The notes under the pieces: model-generated
Told to the model about the DNA's origin: nothing
Databases searched by the model: none
What the model saw: the letters and a program-made list of their open reading frames with translations, nothing else
Shown here: piece after piece, positions 9,292-16,913 of the stretch
Position numbering within the stretch: the stretch's first letter is position 1
Layout of the letters: each line of letters begins with the position of its first letter
Translations under genes and position numbers: made by a program
Assembly: GCA_019747615.1 (NCBI GenBank)
Contig: JAIEQQ010000565.1
Coordinates: forward strand, 1 to 19,510
Direction: 5' to 3'
DNA from: Phycisphaerales bacterium
GTDB lineage: Bacteria > Planctomycetota > Phycisphaerae > Phycisphaerales > UBA1924
DNA length: 19,510 bases

Positions 9292-9341
9292 CGCACGGAT
9301 CTGTTCTGCTGGCGGCTGAAGGCTGACAACTGGCGGCTTCT

Positions 9342-11384
9342 TCAACGGCGTTTATCGTTGATGATGAAGTCAAAGCCCGTGCCCTTGTCCTTGGACCACA
9401 GCACGTCGTAGGGCTGTGTTGACCCGCCGGGGATCGAGGGGATCGGCTTGCCGTTGTTGTCGATGCCGTCGATGCCGAAGGAGTAGAGCAGGTAGCCGCG
9501 TTTCTGGTCGTCTTGGTCCGGGTTGACGAGGCGGTAGGCGAAGGGCTGGCCGCTGATGTCATCGCGAGGCAGCGCTTTGATGTACTCGGGGACCAGCGCC
9601 TCCAGAGACGCGGGGTACGCGTCCTTGGCGGCGCGGTAGCGCTCGATGGCCAGCATCAGCTTCGTTGCGTCGCGCTCAAGCTTGACCTGGTCCGCCCCGC
9701 GCGCGGCGCGATCGAGCGCGGGCATGAGCACGTCAATGAGCGCGTAGTCGGTCGTCTCCATGATTTGGACACTCTGACGCTGGGGGGGTGGCATGTCTGA
9801 TCGCTTGGCGTGCGCCTCGAAGAACTCGCGGGCCTTGGCGGCGTTGTCCTCGTAGGTGCCGACGCGCCCGCGGCCGACGCCGGTGCCTAGCAACGCGGCG
9901 CTCATGCTCCAGCGAGAGCGGACCTTCTTGGCGTCGCTGAACACCCACGCGATGGTGTCCTGTGACATGATGCCCTCGCCCTTGATGGCGTCGCTGAACG
10001 GGACGGTGCCAAGCTGCGTCGCGTCAAGCTCGCGTTGGATCGCGTCCAGCCACGCCGCGGGCATTGGTTCGCTGGCGGCGAGATGCTCGCGCAATCGCCC
10101 GTAGAGCAGAGCTTCGACCGCGATGGCGACGAGCCGGTTGATCAGGACGGGCTCGCGTTCCATCATGTGGGTCAGCCGCAGCGTTGCCCGTAGCGAGAGG
10201 AGGTACGTCGGCAGGTCGCCGTCGCGCTTGGCCATTTCCATCATGGCCATGTTCAGCCGTGCCAGTTGGCGGGCCTCGCTGAGCCAGGGCAGCAGCACTT
10301 GCATCGCTGGCTGGCCCTGCGGGATCAGGCCGGTCCAGTCGCGGGCCGCACGCGGCGCGAGCGTCATCGCGTTGAGCAGGGCCTCGCCGCCGAGGGCTCT
10401 GAAGCGCATGACCGCGCGCCGGCCCATCTGCGCTTGCTGCTCGAACGAGCGCGTCTGCTCGGGTGAGATTCCCTCGGGCGTGTTGAAGATGTAGGTTGGC
10501 TCGGGCATGACGACGCTGCCCGAGTCGTCCTTCAGCGCGTCGGGCGAGCTGGCCACGTCGGCCAGCGCCTGCTGCCGCATCGCTTCGAGCTTGGCGAAGA
10601 TCGCCCAGCCGTCGGCCTCGCCGGAGTTCTCCGGCGTGGGCGCGGGGTAGTAGGCGTTGACCATCGTCTGCAGCGGCGTCAGGCCGACGCGGGCCGCCTG
10701 CGCCCGCTTGGCCTGCGCGCTGAGCTGCTGCTCATTCCACGCCCACCACCCCGCCCCGCCCACGATCAGCACCAAGACCAGCACCGCGGCGCCCTTGGCC
10801 ATGTTCCACGCCAGCCGCCGGTTCACCCAGCGCGGCAGCCAGCGTTTCTCCGGCAACGGCTTCAGCCGACGCTGCCCGGATTCGTCGGTGACCAGCTCCG
10901 CCAGCGCCGGATCGACCCACGTCTCAAGCTCGCACTCGGGGCAGGTGACCTTGAGGTTCTCAGGCACCGGCAGCCCGAGCATGACATAGCCGCACCCGGC
11001 GCAGCGCCCGCGGGTCTTGATGACCTGCCGCACGCGACGCCGCACCAGCGCATCGCGCACCAGCATCCCCGCGCCGAACGCCAGCAGCAGCGCACCAGAG
11101 ATCAGCACCCCCGCGGCCGTCTGCGTGAGGTAGTACGTCCCGTTGTTGCGAACGAGCCCCCGGTTCGTGACCCACTCGAAGATCATGGCGATGACAGCGA
11201 ACGACGCCGCGCTCAGTAGCAGCACCGTCAGCCCCACCGCGAGCCACCGCAACATCAGCGACAGCAGCCCGCCGGAGCCCACGGCCCCGACCTTCGCGGC
11301 GCGGACAAAGCGGGCGCACTGGTCGTCGCTAAAACCATCCAGCTCAGGAAACGCACGCCAGAGTTTGCGGGTGATGATGCGCAT
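9342..11384 (-). CDS. Membrane protein with zinc ribbon and pseudopilin-like tail
   Basis: 680 residues; no named family recognised. Two membrane helices (about 41-72 and 84-112) are followed by a zinc ribbon with Cys128-x2-Cys131 and Cys148-x2-Cys151 in the CGYVMLGLP context typical of planctomycete proteins. A third helix lies at about 197-217. The remaining 460 residues are probably outside the cytoplasm. The last about 120 residues (LERDATKLMLAIERYRAAKDAYP, then LEALVPEYIKALPRDDISGQPF and LLYSFGIDGIDNNGKP) resemble the C-terminal part of type II secretion pseudopilins of the GspG kind. GGAG six bases before the ATG supports the start. The neighbouring upstream gene carries the same ribbon, suggesting a related role. 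A sensor or envelope function is only a guess. Confidence 0.85.
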   Translation of the reverse strand: MRIITRKLWRAFPELDGFSDDQCARFVRAAKVGAVGSGGLLSLMLRWLAVGLTVLLLSAASFAVIAMIFEWVTNRGLVRNNGTYYLTQTAAGVLISGALLLAFGAGMLVRDALVRRRVRQVIKTRGRCAGCGYVMLGLPVPENLKVTCPECELETWVDPALAELVTDESGQRRLKPLPEKRWLPRWVNRRLAWNMAKGAAVLVLVLIVGGAGWWAWNEQQLSAQAKRAQAARVGLTPLQTMVNAYYPAPTPENSGEADGWAIFAKLEAMRQQALADVASSPDALKDDSGSVVMPEPTYIFNTPEGISPEQTRSFEQQAQMGRRAVMRFRALGGEALLNAMTLAPRAARDWTGLIPQGQPAMQVLLPWLSEARQLARLNMAMMEMAKRDGDLPTYLLSLRATLRLTHMMEREPVLINRLVAIAVEALLYGRLREHLAASEPMPAAWLDAIQRELDATQLGTVPFSDAIKGEGIMSQDTIAWVFSDAKKVRSRWSMSAALLGTGVGRGRVGTYEDNAAKAREFFEAHAKRSDMPPPQRQSVQIMETTDYALIDVLMPALDRAARGADQVKLERDATKLMLAIERYRAAKDAYPASLEALVPEYIKALPRDDISGQPFAYRLVNPDQDDQKRGYLLYSFGIDGIDNNGKPIPSIPGGSTQPYDVLWSKDKGTGFDFIINDKRR

Positions 11385-11588
11385 GACAGGCTCCGTTCAC
11401 ACTCCGCAAGGACACCGCCCGACCGCCGATGTCCGAGCGCGGCCGCCCGTATTGTCGCCCCGCGCGACGCGGCGTGCCATCGCGCTCGCGCAGCCTGGTG
11501 AATACGACTGGCCATCGAGTCCCGCCCCTTTGGACGCCGTGCCTGAGGCTCTGCGAAGGCACGGGCCGAACTCTCGCCAGCGCAATGG

Positions 11589-12176
11589 TCAACGAGAATC
11601 CGCCGAAGCGCTCGAGCTCGTCTTGTCGCCACACTCCGGGCACGGCGCGCCCGCGGCCAGCCCAACGGTGGAGTATCCGCAGCCGGCGCAGCACCCGGGC
11701 ACCGCACGCCGGGCCCGAAGCCACATCACCAGCGCGCCAGCGCCGCACCCGATCGCCAGCGGCCAGAGCGGAACGATCACATACGGCCCGCTCCATGGCC
11801 CCGCTGGCTCGACACTCGGCCACCAGACAATCGGTCCACCAACGTGCTCGATGTCCAAGGTGTACCAGCCGGCCCGGTGCGATGTGTGATACGACTGGGA
11901 GCTCGGCGGGTCATAGTCGATGCCGCTGGTGCGGGTGCCACGGCTGACGACGACGAAGCCGCCGCGCACCAGAGAGGCTTCAAGCCACGGTCGCGCCGTG
12001 CGGCCGCCAACGGCGGGCGGTTGTGATCCGACGATGCCGAAGCCAAAGTTGTACGACAAGCTGACGTACCACACGAATGCCGCGATCACGCCCGCCCACG
12101 CGAGGCCACGCTGGAGCAACCAACGAGCCCATCCCCACGGGCGAGCGCGGGTTGTTCTGGTGGCCGTCGCGTTCAT
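11589..12176 (-). CDS. Small membrane protein with C-terminal zinc ribbon
   Basis: 195 residues from the ATG at 12176. The frame remains open a further 12 codons upstream, but that sequence is low-complexity. One membrane helix follows a basic N-terminus (about 22-44: LAWAGVIAAFVWYVSLSYNFGF) and a second lies at about 132-152. Between them is a roughly 85-residue soluble part rich in Trp, Tyr and Pro. The C-terminus has a zinc ribbon, CAGCGYSTVGLAAGAPCPECG, matching in pattern the ribbon of the downstream 680-residue protein. Such short proteins with a CxxCGYxLxGL ribbon are frequent in Phycisphaerae; no function is known to me. A 204-base gap separates it from the next gene on the same strand. 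Confidence 0.75.
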   Translation of the reverse strand: MNATATRTTRARPWGWARWLLQRGLAWAGVIAAFVWYVSLSYNFGFGIVGSQPPAVGGRTARPWLEASLVRGGFVVVSRGTRTSGIDYDPPSSQSYHTSHRAGWYTLDIEHVGGPIVWWPSVEPAGPWSGPYVIVPLWPLAIGCGAGALVMWLRARRAVPGCCAGCGYSTVGLAAGAPCPECGDKTSSSASADSR

Positions 12177-12216
12177 GGCGCATCGTACCGCAACCCCAGC
12201 GCCCCCACCCACCGGT

Positions 12217-12262
12217 TCTTATTTGCCCATTTGCTATTTGCCCATTTGCCATTTCCCCCAAC
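12217..12262. repeat. AT-rich array ATTTGCC, left copy of an inverted pair
   Basis: TCTT followed by ATTTGCCC, ATTTGCT, ATTTGCCC, ATTTGCC and ATTTCCCC, then CCAACC. It stands out as an AT-rich island in very GC-rich DNA. The right end of the window (19461-19509) contains the reverse complement of the same pattern, including the TCTTATTTGC entry and the GCCATTT plus C-run plus ACC exit. Confidence 0.85.
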
Positions 12263-12279
12263 CCTCCCCAAAACGAACC

Positions 12280-12305
12280 AAGCCCAGGGCCTCCGCCCCG
12301 GGCTT
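12280..12305 (-). terminator. Hairpin terminator of the FN3-like gene
   Basis: AAGCCC pairs with GGGCTT and GGGC with GCCC inside it, separated by an A/C mismatch, around a 4-base CTCC loop. On the - strand the hairpin begins 34 bases after the stop of the gene ending at 12339 and is followed by a T-rich stretch containing CGTTTTG, so a rho-independent or partially independent terminator is likely. Confidence 0.7.
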
Positions 12306-12338
12306 GTGTTCGAATGGGTGTGTCTTGGCGCGGCCCGC

Positions 12339-13040
12339 TTACGCCGCGAGCTTGATGGAGCCGGACTCATCTGCGCCCTCGCTGACGCTGACGATCTGTC
12401 CAGAGCCAGCGCCGCCGCCGCCGAAGCGCACGGTGACGGTCTGGCTCACCGGCCCGCTGACATCGCTGCGCTGGGCCTGCACGGTGTACTCGATCTGCGT
12501 GACGGTGCCGGAGATGGTGGTGTCGGTGAAGGATTTCTTTCCCGTCACGCCGACGAAGCTGAACGCGGCCTGCCCGGCGAGCTTGCGGCGCACAATATAC
12601 GATGTGCCGCTGGCGTTGCTGGGGTTGGTGCACTTGAACTTCAGCGTCACGGCGCCCTGGTTGTTGAGCTCAATTTTGAAGTTCTCCGGCGTGCCGGGCG
12701 GGCCGACGGGCGTGGGGGCGCTGGTGGGGGGGATCTGCGCATCGACAAAGACCTGCTCGTTGTTGGTCGCCGCGGCAAACGCGCGGATGGTGCGAAGGAA
12801 CTCACCGGCGGTGGAGCGCAGCTCGCCGATGCGGTCCTGGGCGGTGTCAGTGGCGCTCAGCGCCGCCTGCTTGGCCTTTTCCTGATTGAGCAGGGCCGTG
12901 AGGGCGGTGGTGGTCGCGGCGGTAAACGCCGTGGCCTGCGAAGCAGTTAAGCCAATTTTGCTTGGCGACTGTTCCCACACCGGCGCATGGGCCTGGCACC
13001 AGGTCAAAAAGTCTTCGCGTTTCTCAGGAAGCGTGGCCAT
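12339..13040 (-). CDS. Fibronectin type III-like protein, unknown function
   Basis: 233 residues from the ATG at 13040, chosen because GGAGA lies seven bases upstream and the N-terminus MATLPEKREDFLTWCQAHAP begins a compact helical segment. The upstream in-frame ATG at 13373 would add 111 residues of unlike, shadow-type sequence. The first about 110 residues are helical and Ala/Thr-rich, with no signal peptide or membrane helix. A Pro-rich linker (PPTSAPTPVGPPGTP) leads to about 90 residues of fibronectin-III-like beta sequence (FKIELNNQGAVTLKFKC, SYIVRRKLAGQ, IEYTVQAQRSDVSGPVSQ). I recall similar proteins from planctomycetes but no function. It is transcribed divergently from the restriction operon. 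Confidence 0.8.
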   Translation of the reverse strand: MATLPEKREDFLTWCQAHAPVWEQSPSKIGLTASQATAFTAATTTALTALLNQEKAKQAALSATDTAQDRIGELRSTAGEFLRTIRAFAAATNNEQVFVDAQIPPTSAPTPVGPPGTPENFKIELNNQGAVTLKFKCTNPSNASGTSYIVRRKLAGQAAFSFVGVTGKKSFTDTTISGTVTQIEYTVQAQRSDVSGPVSQTVTVRFGGGGAGSGQIVSVSEGADESGSIKLAA

Positions 13041-13389
13041 CGTGATGTCTCCGGTGCCGACGCAGACAACTCCGGCGACGGCAAGATGAAAGAAGCTCAA
13101 CCCGGCAACATCGCCGGGCAGTGCCATGGTTGGTCGGAAGGTTTTGGTCGCGACTTGAGGGAAGTTGGCAGACACGCGGCGAGTGAGGGCGCGGGCTCCC
13201 TGAAGAGGGAGGTGGGGGCGGGCAAGAGATGCGCGGCCAGCGGCCCGCGAGCACGCCGGTTTCGCCGCACGCAAAGCCGGATGCAGGCGCGCGAGGTCGC
13301 AGGTTTGCGCTGGGGTGCCCGGGGCGGCAAGCCCGGCATTGCACACCGCGTAGAGCAATGCGCCCCAATGCACGTTACCCTAGCTGCCT
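13041..13389. other. 349-base divergent intergenic region
   Basis: This gap separates the starts of the - strand FN3-like gene and the + strand restriction operon, so it should hold promoters for both. I could not identify convincing promoter boxes. Open reading frames cross it in several frames, as expected at this GC content, but none has a recognisable product. A perfect small hairpin lies at 13196-13211. Confidence 0.5.
13196..13211. promoter_or_regulatory. Perfect 6-bp stem with GAAG tetraloop
   Basis: CTCCCT (13196-13201), loop GAAG, AGGGAG (13206-13211). It sits mid-way in the divergent gap, 179 bases before the restriction gene, and could be a control-protein operator or leader hairpin. 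No T run follows. A role is inference. Confidence 0.35.
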
Positions 13390-15426
13390 ATGGCCGACGT
13401 CCAAATCATCCAGACATTGACCGACAAAGCCCGCAACGAGGGCCATCTGCGACTCGACACCACCGGGAAGACAGAAAAGATCGTCTACGTCGCCGCCAAC
13501 CGCACCGAGCGCTGGTCCGACCCGGAGGAGAAGGTGCGCGCCGAGTTCTACGCCGAGCTGATCTACAAGTACGGCTACGCCCCGGAGCGGATCGGCGTCG
13601 AGGTGACGGTGCCCGACCGCTCGCCCAACGACTTCGCCGACCTAGTGGTGTTCCACGACGACGAACGCAAGAAGCCATACGCCGTCATCGAGTGCAAGAA
13701 AGACGGCATTAGCGATGCCGAGTTCAATCAGGCCGTGGAGCAGGCGTGGGGCAACGGCAACGCCCACAAGTTCCGGGCCGCGTACGTCGGCGTGGTCGCG
13801 GGTGGTACGCGGAAGTTCCTGAACGCCGACGACAAGTACGGGGCGCTCGAACGCGACAAGAACGTCGTGGCCGACTTGCCCGCGGGCTATGGCAAGCCGC
13901 CCGAGTACAAATACCGCAAAGGCGTGAGCAATCAGTGGCAGGACATCCGCCCAGTCAGCAAGGGCGAGCTCATTGGCGCGATCCGCAAGTGCCACCAGAC
14001 CCTTTGGGGTGGCGGACGTCTCTCGCCGCCGGCGGCCTTCGGCGAGTTCTGCAAGATCATCTTCGTCAAGGTCCGCGACGAGAAAGCTGACCGGAAGAAG
14101 GGCGAGCCCTACGAGTTTCAGATCAAGACCGATGAGGCCGCCCCCGCATTGGCCAAGCGCATCAAGGCCATGTACACGGAGGCTCAGGACATCGATCCTG
14201 AGATCTTTAAGGAGCCGATCAAGATCGACGACGGCACGCTGAAGATGTGTGTCTCGCACTTGGAGGGCATCAACTTCAACGCGACCGACCTGGACACCAA
14301 GGGCGTCGCCTTCGAGCAGTTCCTTGATGGGTTCTTCAAGGGCGACTTCGGGCAGTACTTCACCCCGCGCGAGATCATCCAGTTTTGCGTAGAGATGCTC
14401 GCACCGGACAACGAGGAATACGTCCTCGATCCTGCATGCGGCTCGGGCGGGTTCCTCCTCTACGCCCTTGACTACATCCGCCACAAGGGCTTGGAGTTTC
14501 ACGAAGCTGGCTCGAACGAGCTCTATCGCTACTGGCACGATTTTGCCGAGCGCCGACTTTTCGGCATCGAGATCAACGACGAGATCAGCCGGGTGGCGAA
14601 GATGAACATGATCCTCCACGACGATGGGCACACCAACGTCGCTGGGGCCGATGCGCTGGACAAGTTCCACGTGCTCAAGGAGTCCAACAGCAAGCTCAAG
14701 CCCAACGTCTTCGACCTGATCCTGACCAACCCACCCTTCGGCGCGATGGTAAAGGAAAGCGAGAAGGGCAAGGCGTACATGGAAGGTTGGGAACTGCTCG
14801 AGCGCAGCGACCTCGCGGGCCTTCCCGACGAGAACACAGACCGGATGCTCAGTGACTACAAATCAGGCAAGAAAGCGGTGAAGAAGAAGACGAGCATCAA
14901 GACCGAAATCCTTTTCTGCGAACGCGTCTGGCAGTTCTTAAAACCCGGCACGGGCCGGGCGGCGATCGTGCTTCCCGATGGCATCCTCACCAACTCCAGT
15001 TTGCAGGGCGTGCGAGACTGGCTCCTCCAGCGGTTCCAACTGCTGGCCGTGGTCAGTCTGCCGCAAGAGGCGTTCCAGCACGCGGGGGCGGGGGTCAAGG
15101 CGAGCGTGGTCTTTGTCCGCAAGCGGGCGGAGGATGAGCAGCCCGACGATGACGAAGCGATCTTCATGGCCGCCCCGGCGAACATCGGCTACGACGCCAC
15201 AGGCCGCAAGACCGCCCGCGTGAGCGTCAAGAGCGAGAACGGACGCCGGAAAGTCGAGGTCCACGCGACGGATTTGTTCGATGTCGAAGTGGCCTTCGAG
15301 AAGGCGGCCAAGGCGGGCACGGGCGAAGAGGAATGGCAGGAGAAGACCCGCCGGGTGATTGAGAAGACGGGCGTGCTGGGACAGTACCGGGCCTTTGAGA
15401 AGAAGCCCGAACCTTTTTTCGTCTAA
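13390..15426 (+). CDS. Restriction nuclease-adenine methyltransferase fusion (HsdR_N-HsdM, BcgI-like)
   Basis: 678 residues. The N-terminal domain (about 35-150) is of the type I HsdR N-terminal kind with a PD-(D/E)xK nuclease core: Asp84 in ADLVVF and Glu101-x-Lys103 in VIECKK. A helical HsdM-type region follows (about 190-310). The N6-adenine methyltransferase domain has TPREIIQF, the SAM-binding motif DPACGSGGF (347-355) and the catalytic motif NPPF (447-450), with further N6_Mtase-family sequence (GRAAIVLPDGILTN) behind it. No helicase/ATPase motor is present, so cutting is more likely of the BcgI type IIB kind than classical type I. The ATG has no clear Shine-Dalgarno sequence. The gene is first in a four-product operon. 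Its last codons hold a slippery T TTT TTC run and the next gene is in the -1 frame with no start codon, so part of the ribosomes probably continue into the specificity subunit. Confidence 0.92.
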   Translation: MADVQIIQTLTDKARNEGHLRLDTTGKTEKIVYVAANRTERWSDPEEKVRAEFYAELIYKYGYAPERIGVEVTVPDRSPNDFADLVVFHDDERKKPYAVIECKKDGISDAEFNQAVEQAWGNGNAHKFRAAYVGVVAGGTRKFLNADDKYGALERDKNVVADLPAGYGKPPEYKYRKGVSNQWQDIRPVSKGELIGAIRKCHQTLWGGGRLSPPAAFGEFCKIIFVKVRDEKADRKKGEPYEFQIKTDEAAPALAKRIKAMYTEAQDIDPEIFKEPIKIDDGTLKMCVSHLEGINFNATDLDTKGVAFEQFLDGFFKGDFGQYFTPREIIQFCVEMLAPDNEEYVLDPACGSGGFLLYALDYIRHKGLEFHEAGSNELYRYWHDFAERRLFGIEINDEISRVAKMNMILHDDGHTNVAGADALDKFHVLKESNSKLKPNVFDLILTNPPFGAMVKESEKGKAYMEGWELLERSDLAGLPDENTDRMLSDYKSGKKAVKKKTSIKTEILFCERVWQFLKPGTGRAAIVLPDGILTNSSLQGVRDWLLQRFQLLAVVSLPQEAFQHAGAGVKASVVFVRKRAEDEQPDDDEAIFMAAPANIGYDATGRKTARVSVKSENGRRKVEVHATDLFDVEVAFEKAAKAGTGEEEWQEKTRRVIEKTGVLGQYRAFEKKPEPFFV

Positions 15427-15467
15427 GCCCCGCCGATGGTCGCCGCGGATTCGCAACGCGGCGGGGC
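15414..15467 (+). promoter_or_regulatory. Predicted programmed -1 ribosomal frameshift signal
   Basis: In the frame of the upstream gene the sequence reads T|TTT|TTC at 15414-15420, a canonical X XXY YYZ heptamer. Then come six bases (15421-15426) that include the zero-frame stop TAA. A perfect 9-bp stem follows: GCCCCGCCG (15427-15435) pairs with CGGCGGGGC (15459-15467), enclosing a 23-base loop. The -1 frame is closed by TGA at 15396, so a shift can only happen between 15399 and the stop at 15424, exactly where the heptamer lies. A purine run GAGAAGAAG at 15397-15405 might act as a weak upstream Shine-Dalgarno stimulator. Confidence 0.75.
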
Positions 15468-16904
15468 AAAATCACTGGCCGTATCGATGCCGAGTTCTAC
15501 ACGCCCAACGAAGACCTACCCGGCGGGTCGCAGTTCCCGCGCCGGTACGAAACCAAGACGTTGGCCGCGCTTACCCGCCGGATCATCCAGCCTAGCGAGT
15601 TCATCCGCGAGTATGCGGACACGCCCGACAATGCTGTGCCGCTTCTCCGCGCGGCAAACACTACTGACGGGGAGATTGATCTTATCGACTTCGTGTACGT
15701 GGATCGAAGCAAGCTTGGCGGCGCGGCAGACTCCTTCATTCAAGAGGGCGACATTCTTGTAACGCGCACTGGTGCCAACGCTGGGGCGACATCCCGCGTT
15801 CCTGCCCTGCCACGCGAGTACATCGTCTCCTCGCATTCGCTTCGCCTGTTGCCAAATACCGATGAGGTGGACAGCCGCTACCTTGAGGCGTTCCTACTCA
15901 GCCGTTGGGGAAAGGCGCAGCTGATTCGCAGCATGACGGGTGCCGCGCAGAAGCAACTGCAAATCGCGGGCATCAGCCCGATCCTGATTGCCCGCCCCCC
16001 GCGTGAAGTTCAGGCCCGACTTGTCGCGGCCCTCGACGCCGCCCGCGCGGCGCGCCGGCGGAAACTGGAGGACGCCGAATCCCTCCTCGGCGGCCTCGAC
16101 GCCTTCGTACTCGAAGCCTTGGGCCTCACCCTGCCCCCGCCCAACGACGCCCTGCGTCAATGCTGGGGCGTTCGACTCGCTGAAACCATGAGCGAGCGGC
16201 GGCTTGACCCGCACCGCTTTGCGCCCCGAACCCGCAAACTCCGCAAGATGATCGAGACGGGCACGTTCAAGACCGTTCCGCTCGCCTCGCTTGTCGGCGA
16301 GCCCGTCAGCGGCGACTGGGGTGTTGCAGAAGATGAGCGAGAGGCCGACGCCGACTACGTCAAGGCCCTCGTCATCCGGGCCACGGAGTTTGACGACACG
16401 GAAAACCTGATTCTCGACAACGACCGCGTCCGCTTCCGATACCTCGAACGCCAGAGTTTCGAGTCCCGGTCTCTCCAAGCGGGCGACTTGGTTCTCGAAA
16501 AGTCCGGCGGCGGTCCACTGCAACCCGTCGGGCGCGTGGCGATGATCGAGCCGGAACACCTGAAAGACCGCCAACTGTCCTTCACAAACTTCGTGATGCG
16601 TCTCCGGCCAACCGGCGAGGTGCTGCCGGTCTATCTGTGGGCGTTCCTCGGCCTTGTGAACCGTTGCGGCCTGACCGAGAGCATGCAAGCCCAGACCCAC
16701 GGGATTAGAAACCTGAAGCTGGACGAGTATCTCCCGCAGCCCACCCCCGTCCCCGACCCCGCCACACAGAAGAAGATCGCCGCCGAAGTCTCCCGCCGCC
16801 GCGACGCCGCCCGCCGCCTGCGCGAAGACGCCGCCCAACTCTGGGACGACGCCAAACGCCGGTTCGAGGAAGAACTACTGGGGCCAGTTGCAACTTCCCG
16901 TTAG
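15420..16904 (+). CDS. HsdS-type DNA specificity subunit, probably made as a -1 frameshift fusion
   Basis: This DNA-recognition subunit directs the upstream nuclease-methyltransferase to its target. It has two target-recognition halves that align with each other: RIDAEFYTP...YETKTLAALT in the first and RLDPHRFAP...FKTVPLASLV in the second, each ending in a helical spacer (EVQARLVAALDAARAARRRKL; TQKKIAAEVSRRRDAARRL). The first half begins at about 15480, but the frame has no ATG, GTG or TTG from the preceding stop (15396) until TTG 15561, which would remove the conserved start. I therefore place it as the -1 continuation of the upstream gene from 15420 (494 codons; fusion about 1171 residues). 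Alternatives are initiation at ATG 15436 in the +1 frame with a slip at AAAA (15468-15471), a non-standard start, or a real or sequencing frameshift. Confidence 0.85.
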   Translation, partial: RLSPADGRRGFATRRGKITGRIDAEFYTPNEDLPGGSQFPRRYETKTLAALTRRIIQPSEFIREYADTPDNAVPLLRAANTTDGEIDLIDFVYVDRSKLGGAADSFIQEGDILVTRTGANAGATSRVPALPREYIVSSHSLRLLPNTDEVDSRYLEAFLLSRWGKAQLIRSMTGAAQKQLQIAGISPILIARPPREVQARLVAALDAARAARRRKLEDAESLLGGLDAFVLEALGLTLPPPNDALRQCWGVRLAETMSERRLDPHRFAPRTRKLRKMIETGTFKTVPLASLVGEPVSGDWGVAEDEREADADYVKALVIRATEFDDTENLILDNDRVRFRYLERQSFESRSLQAGDLVLEKSGGGPLQPVGRVAMIEPEHLKDRQLSFTNFVMRLRPTGEVLPVYLWAFLGLVNRCGLTESMQAQTHGIRNLKLDEYLPQPTPVPDPATQKKIAAEVSRRRDAARRLREDAAQLWDDAKRRFEEELLGPVATSR

Positions 16905-16913
16905 GAGATGACC

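Noticed and set aside
13642..14670. 342-residue - strand frame opposite the methylase gene
   Set aside because: Antisense shadow of conserved HsdM codons; its Leu/Val/Asp pattern is the mirror of the GAC/AAG-rich sense strand.
15436..15762. ATG 15436 as an ordinary hsdS start
   Set aside because: It is in the +1 frame relative to HsdS and leads to a non-homologous 108-residue product; it also lies just inside the hairpin loop. It would need its own slip at AAAA (15468-15471).
15894..16838. 314-residue - strand frame opposite hsdS
   Set aside because: Same reason: Gly/Ala-rich antisense of conserved sense sequence.
16908..16913. ATG 16908 as the start of the membrane beta-protein
   Set aside because: The AGGAG sequence runs directly into it; ATG 16914 has the proper six-base spacing.
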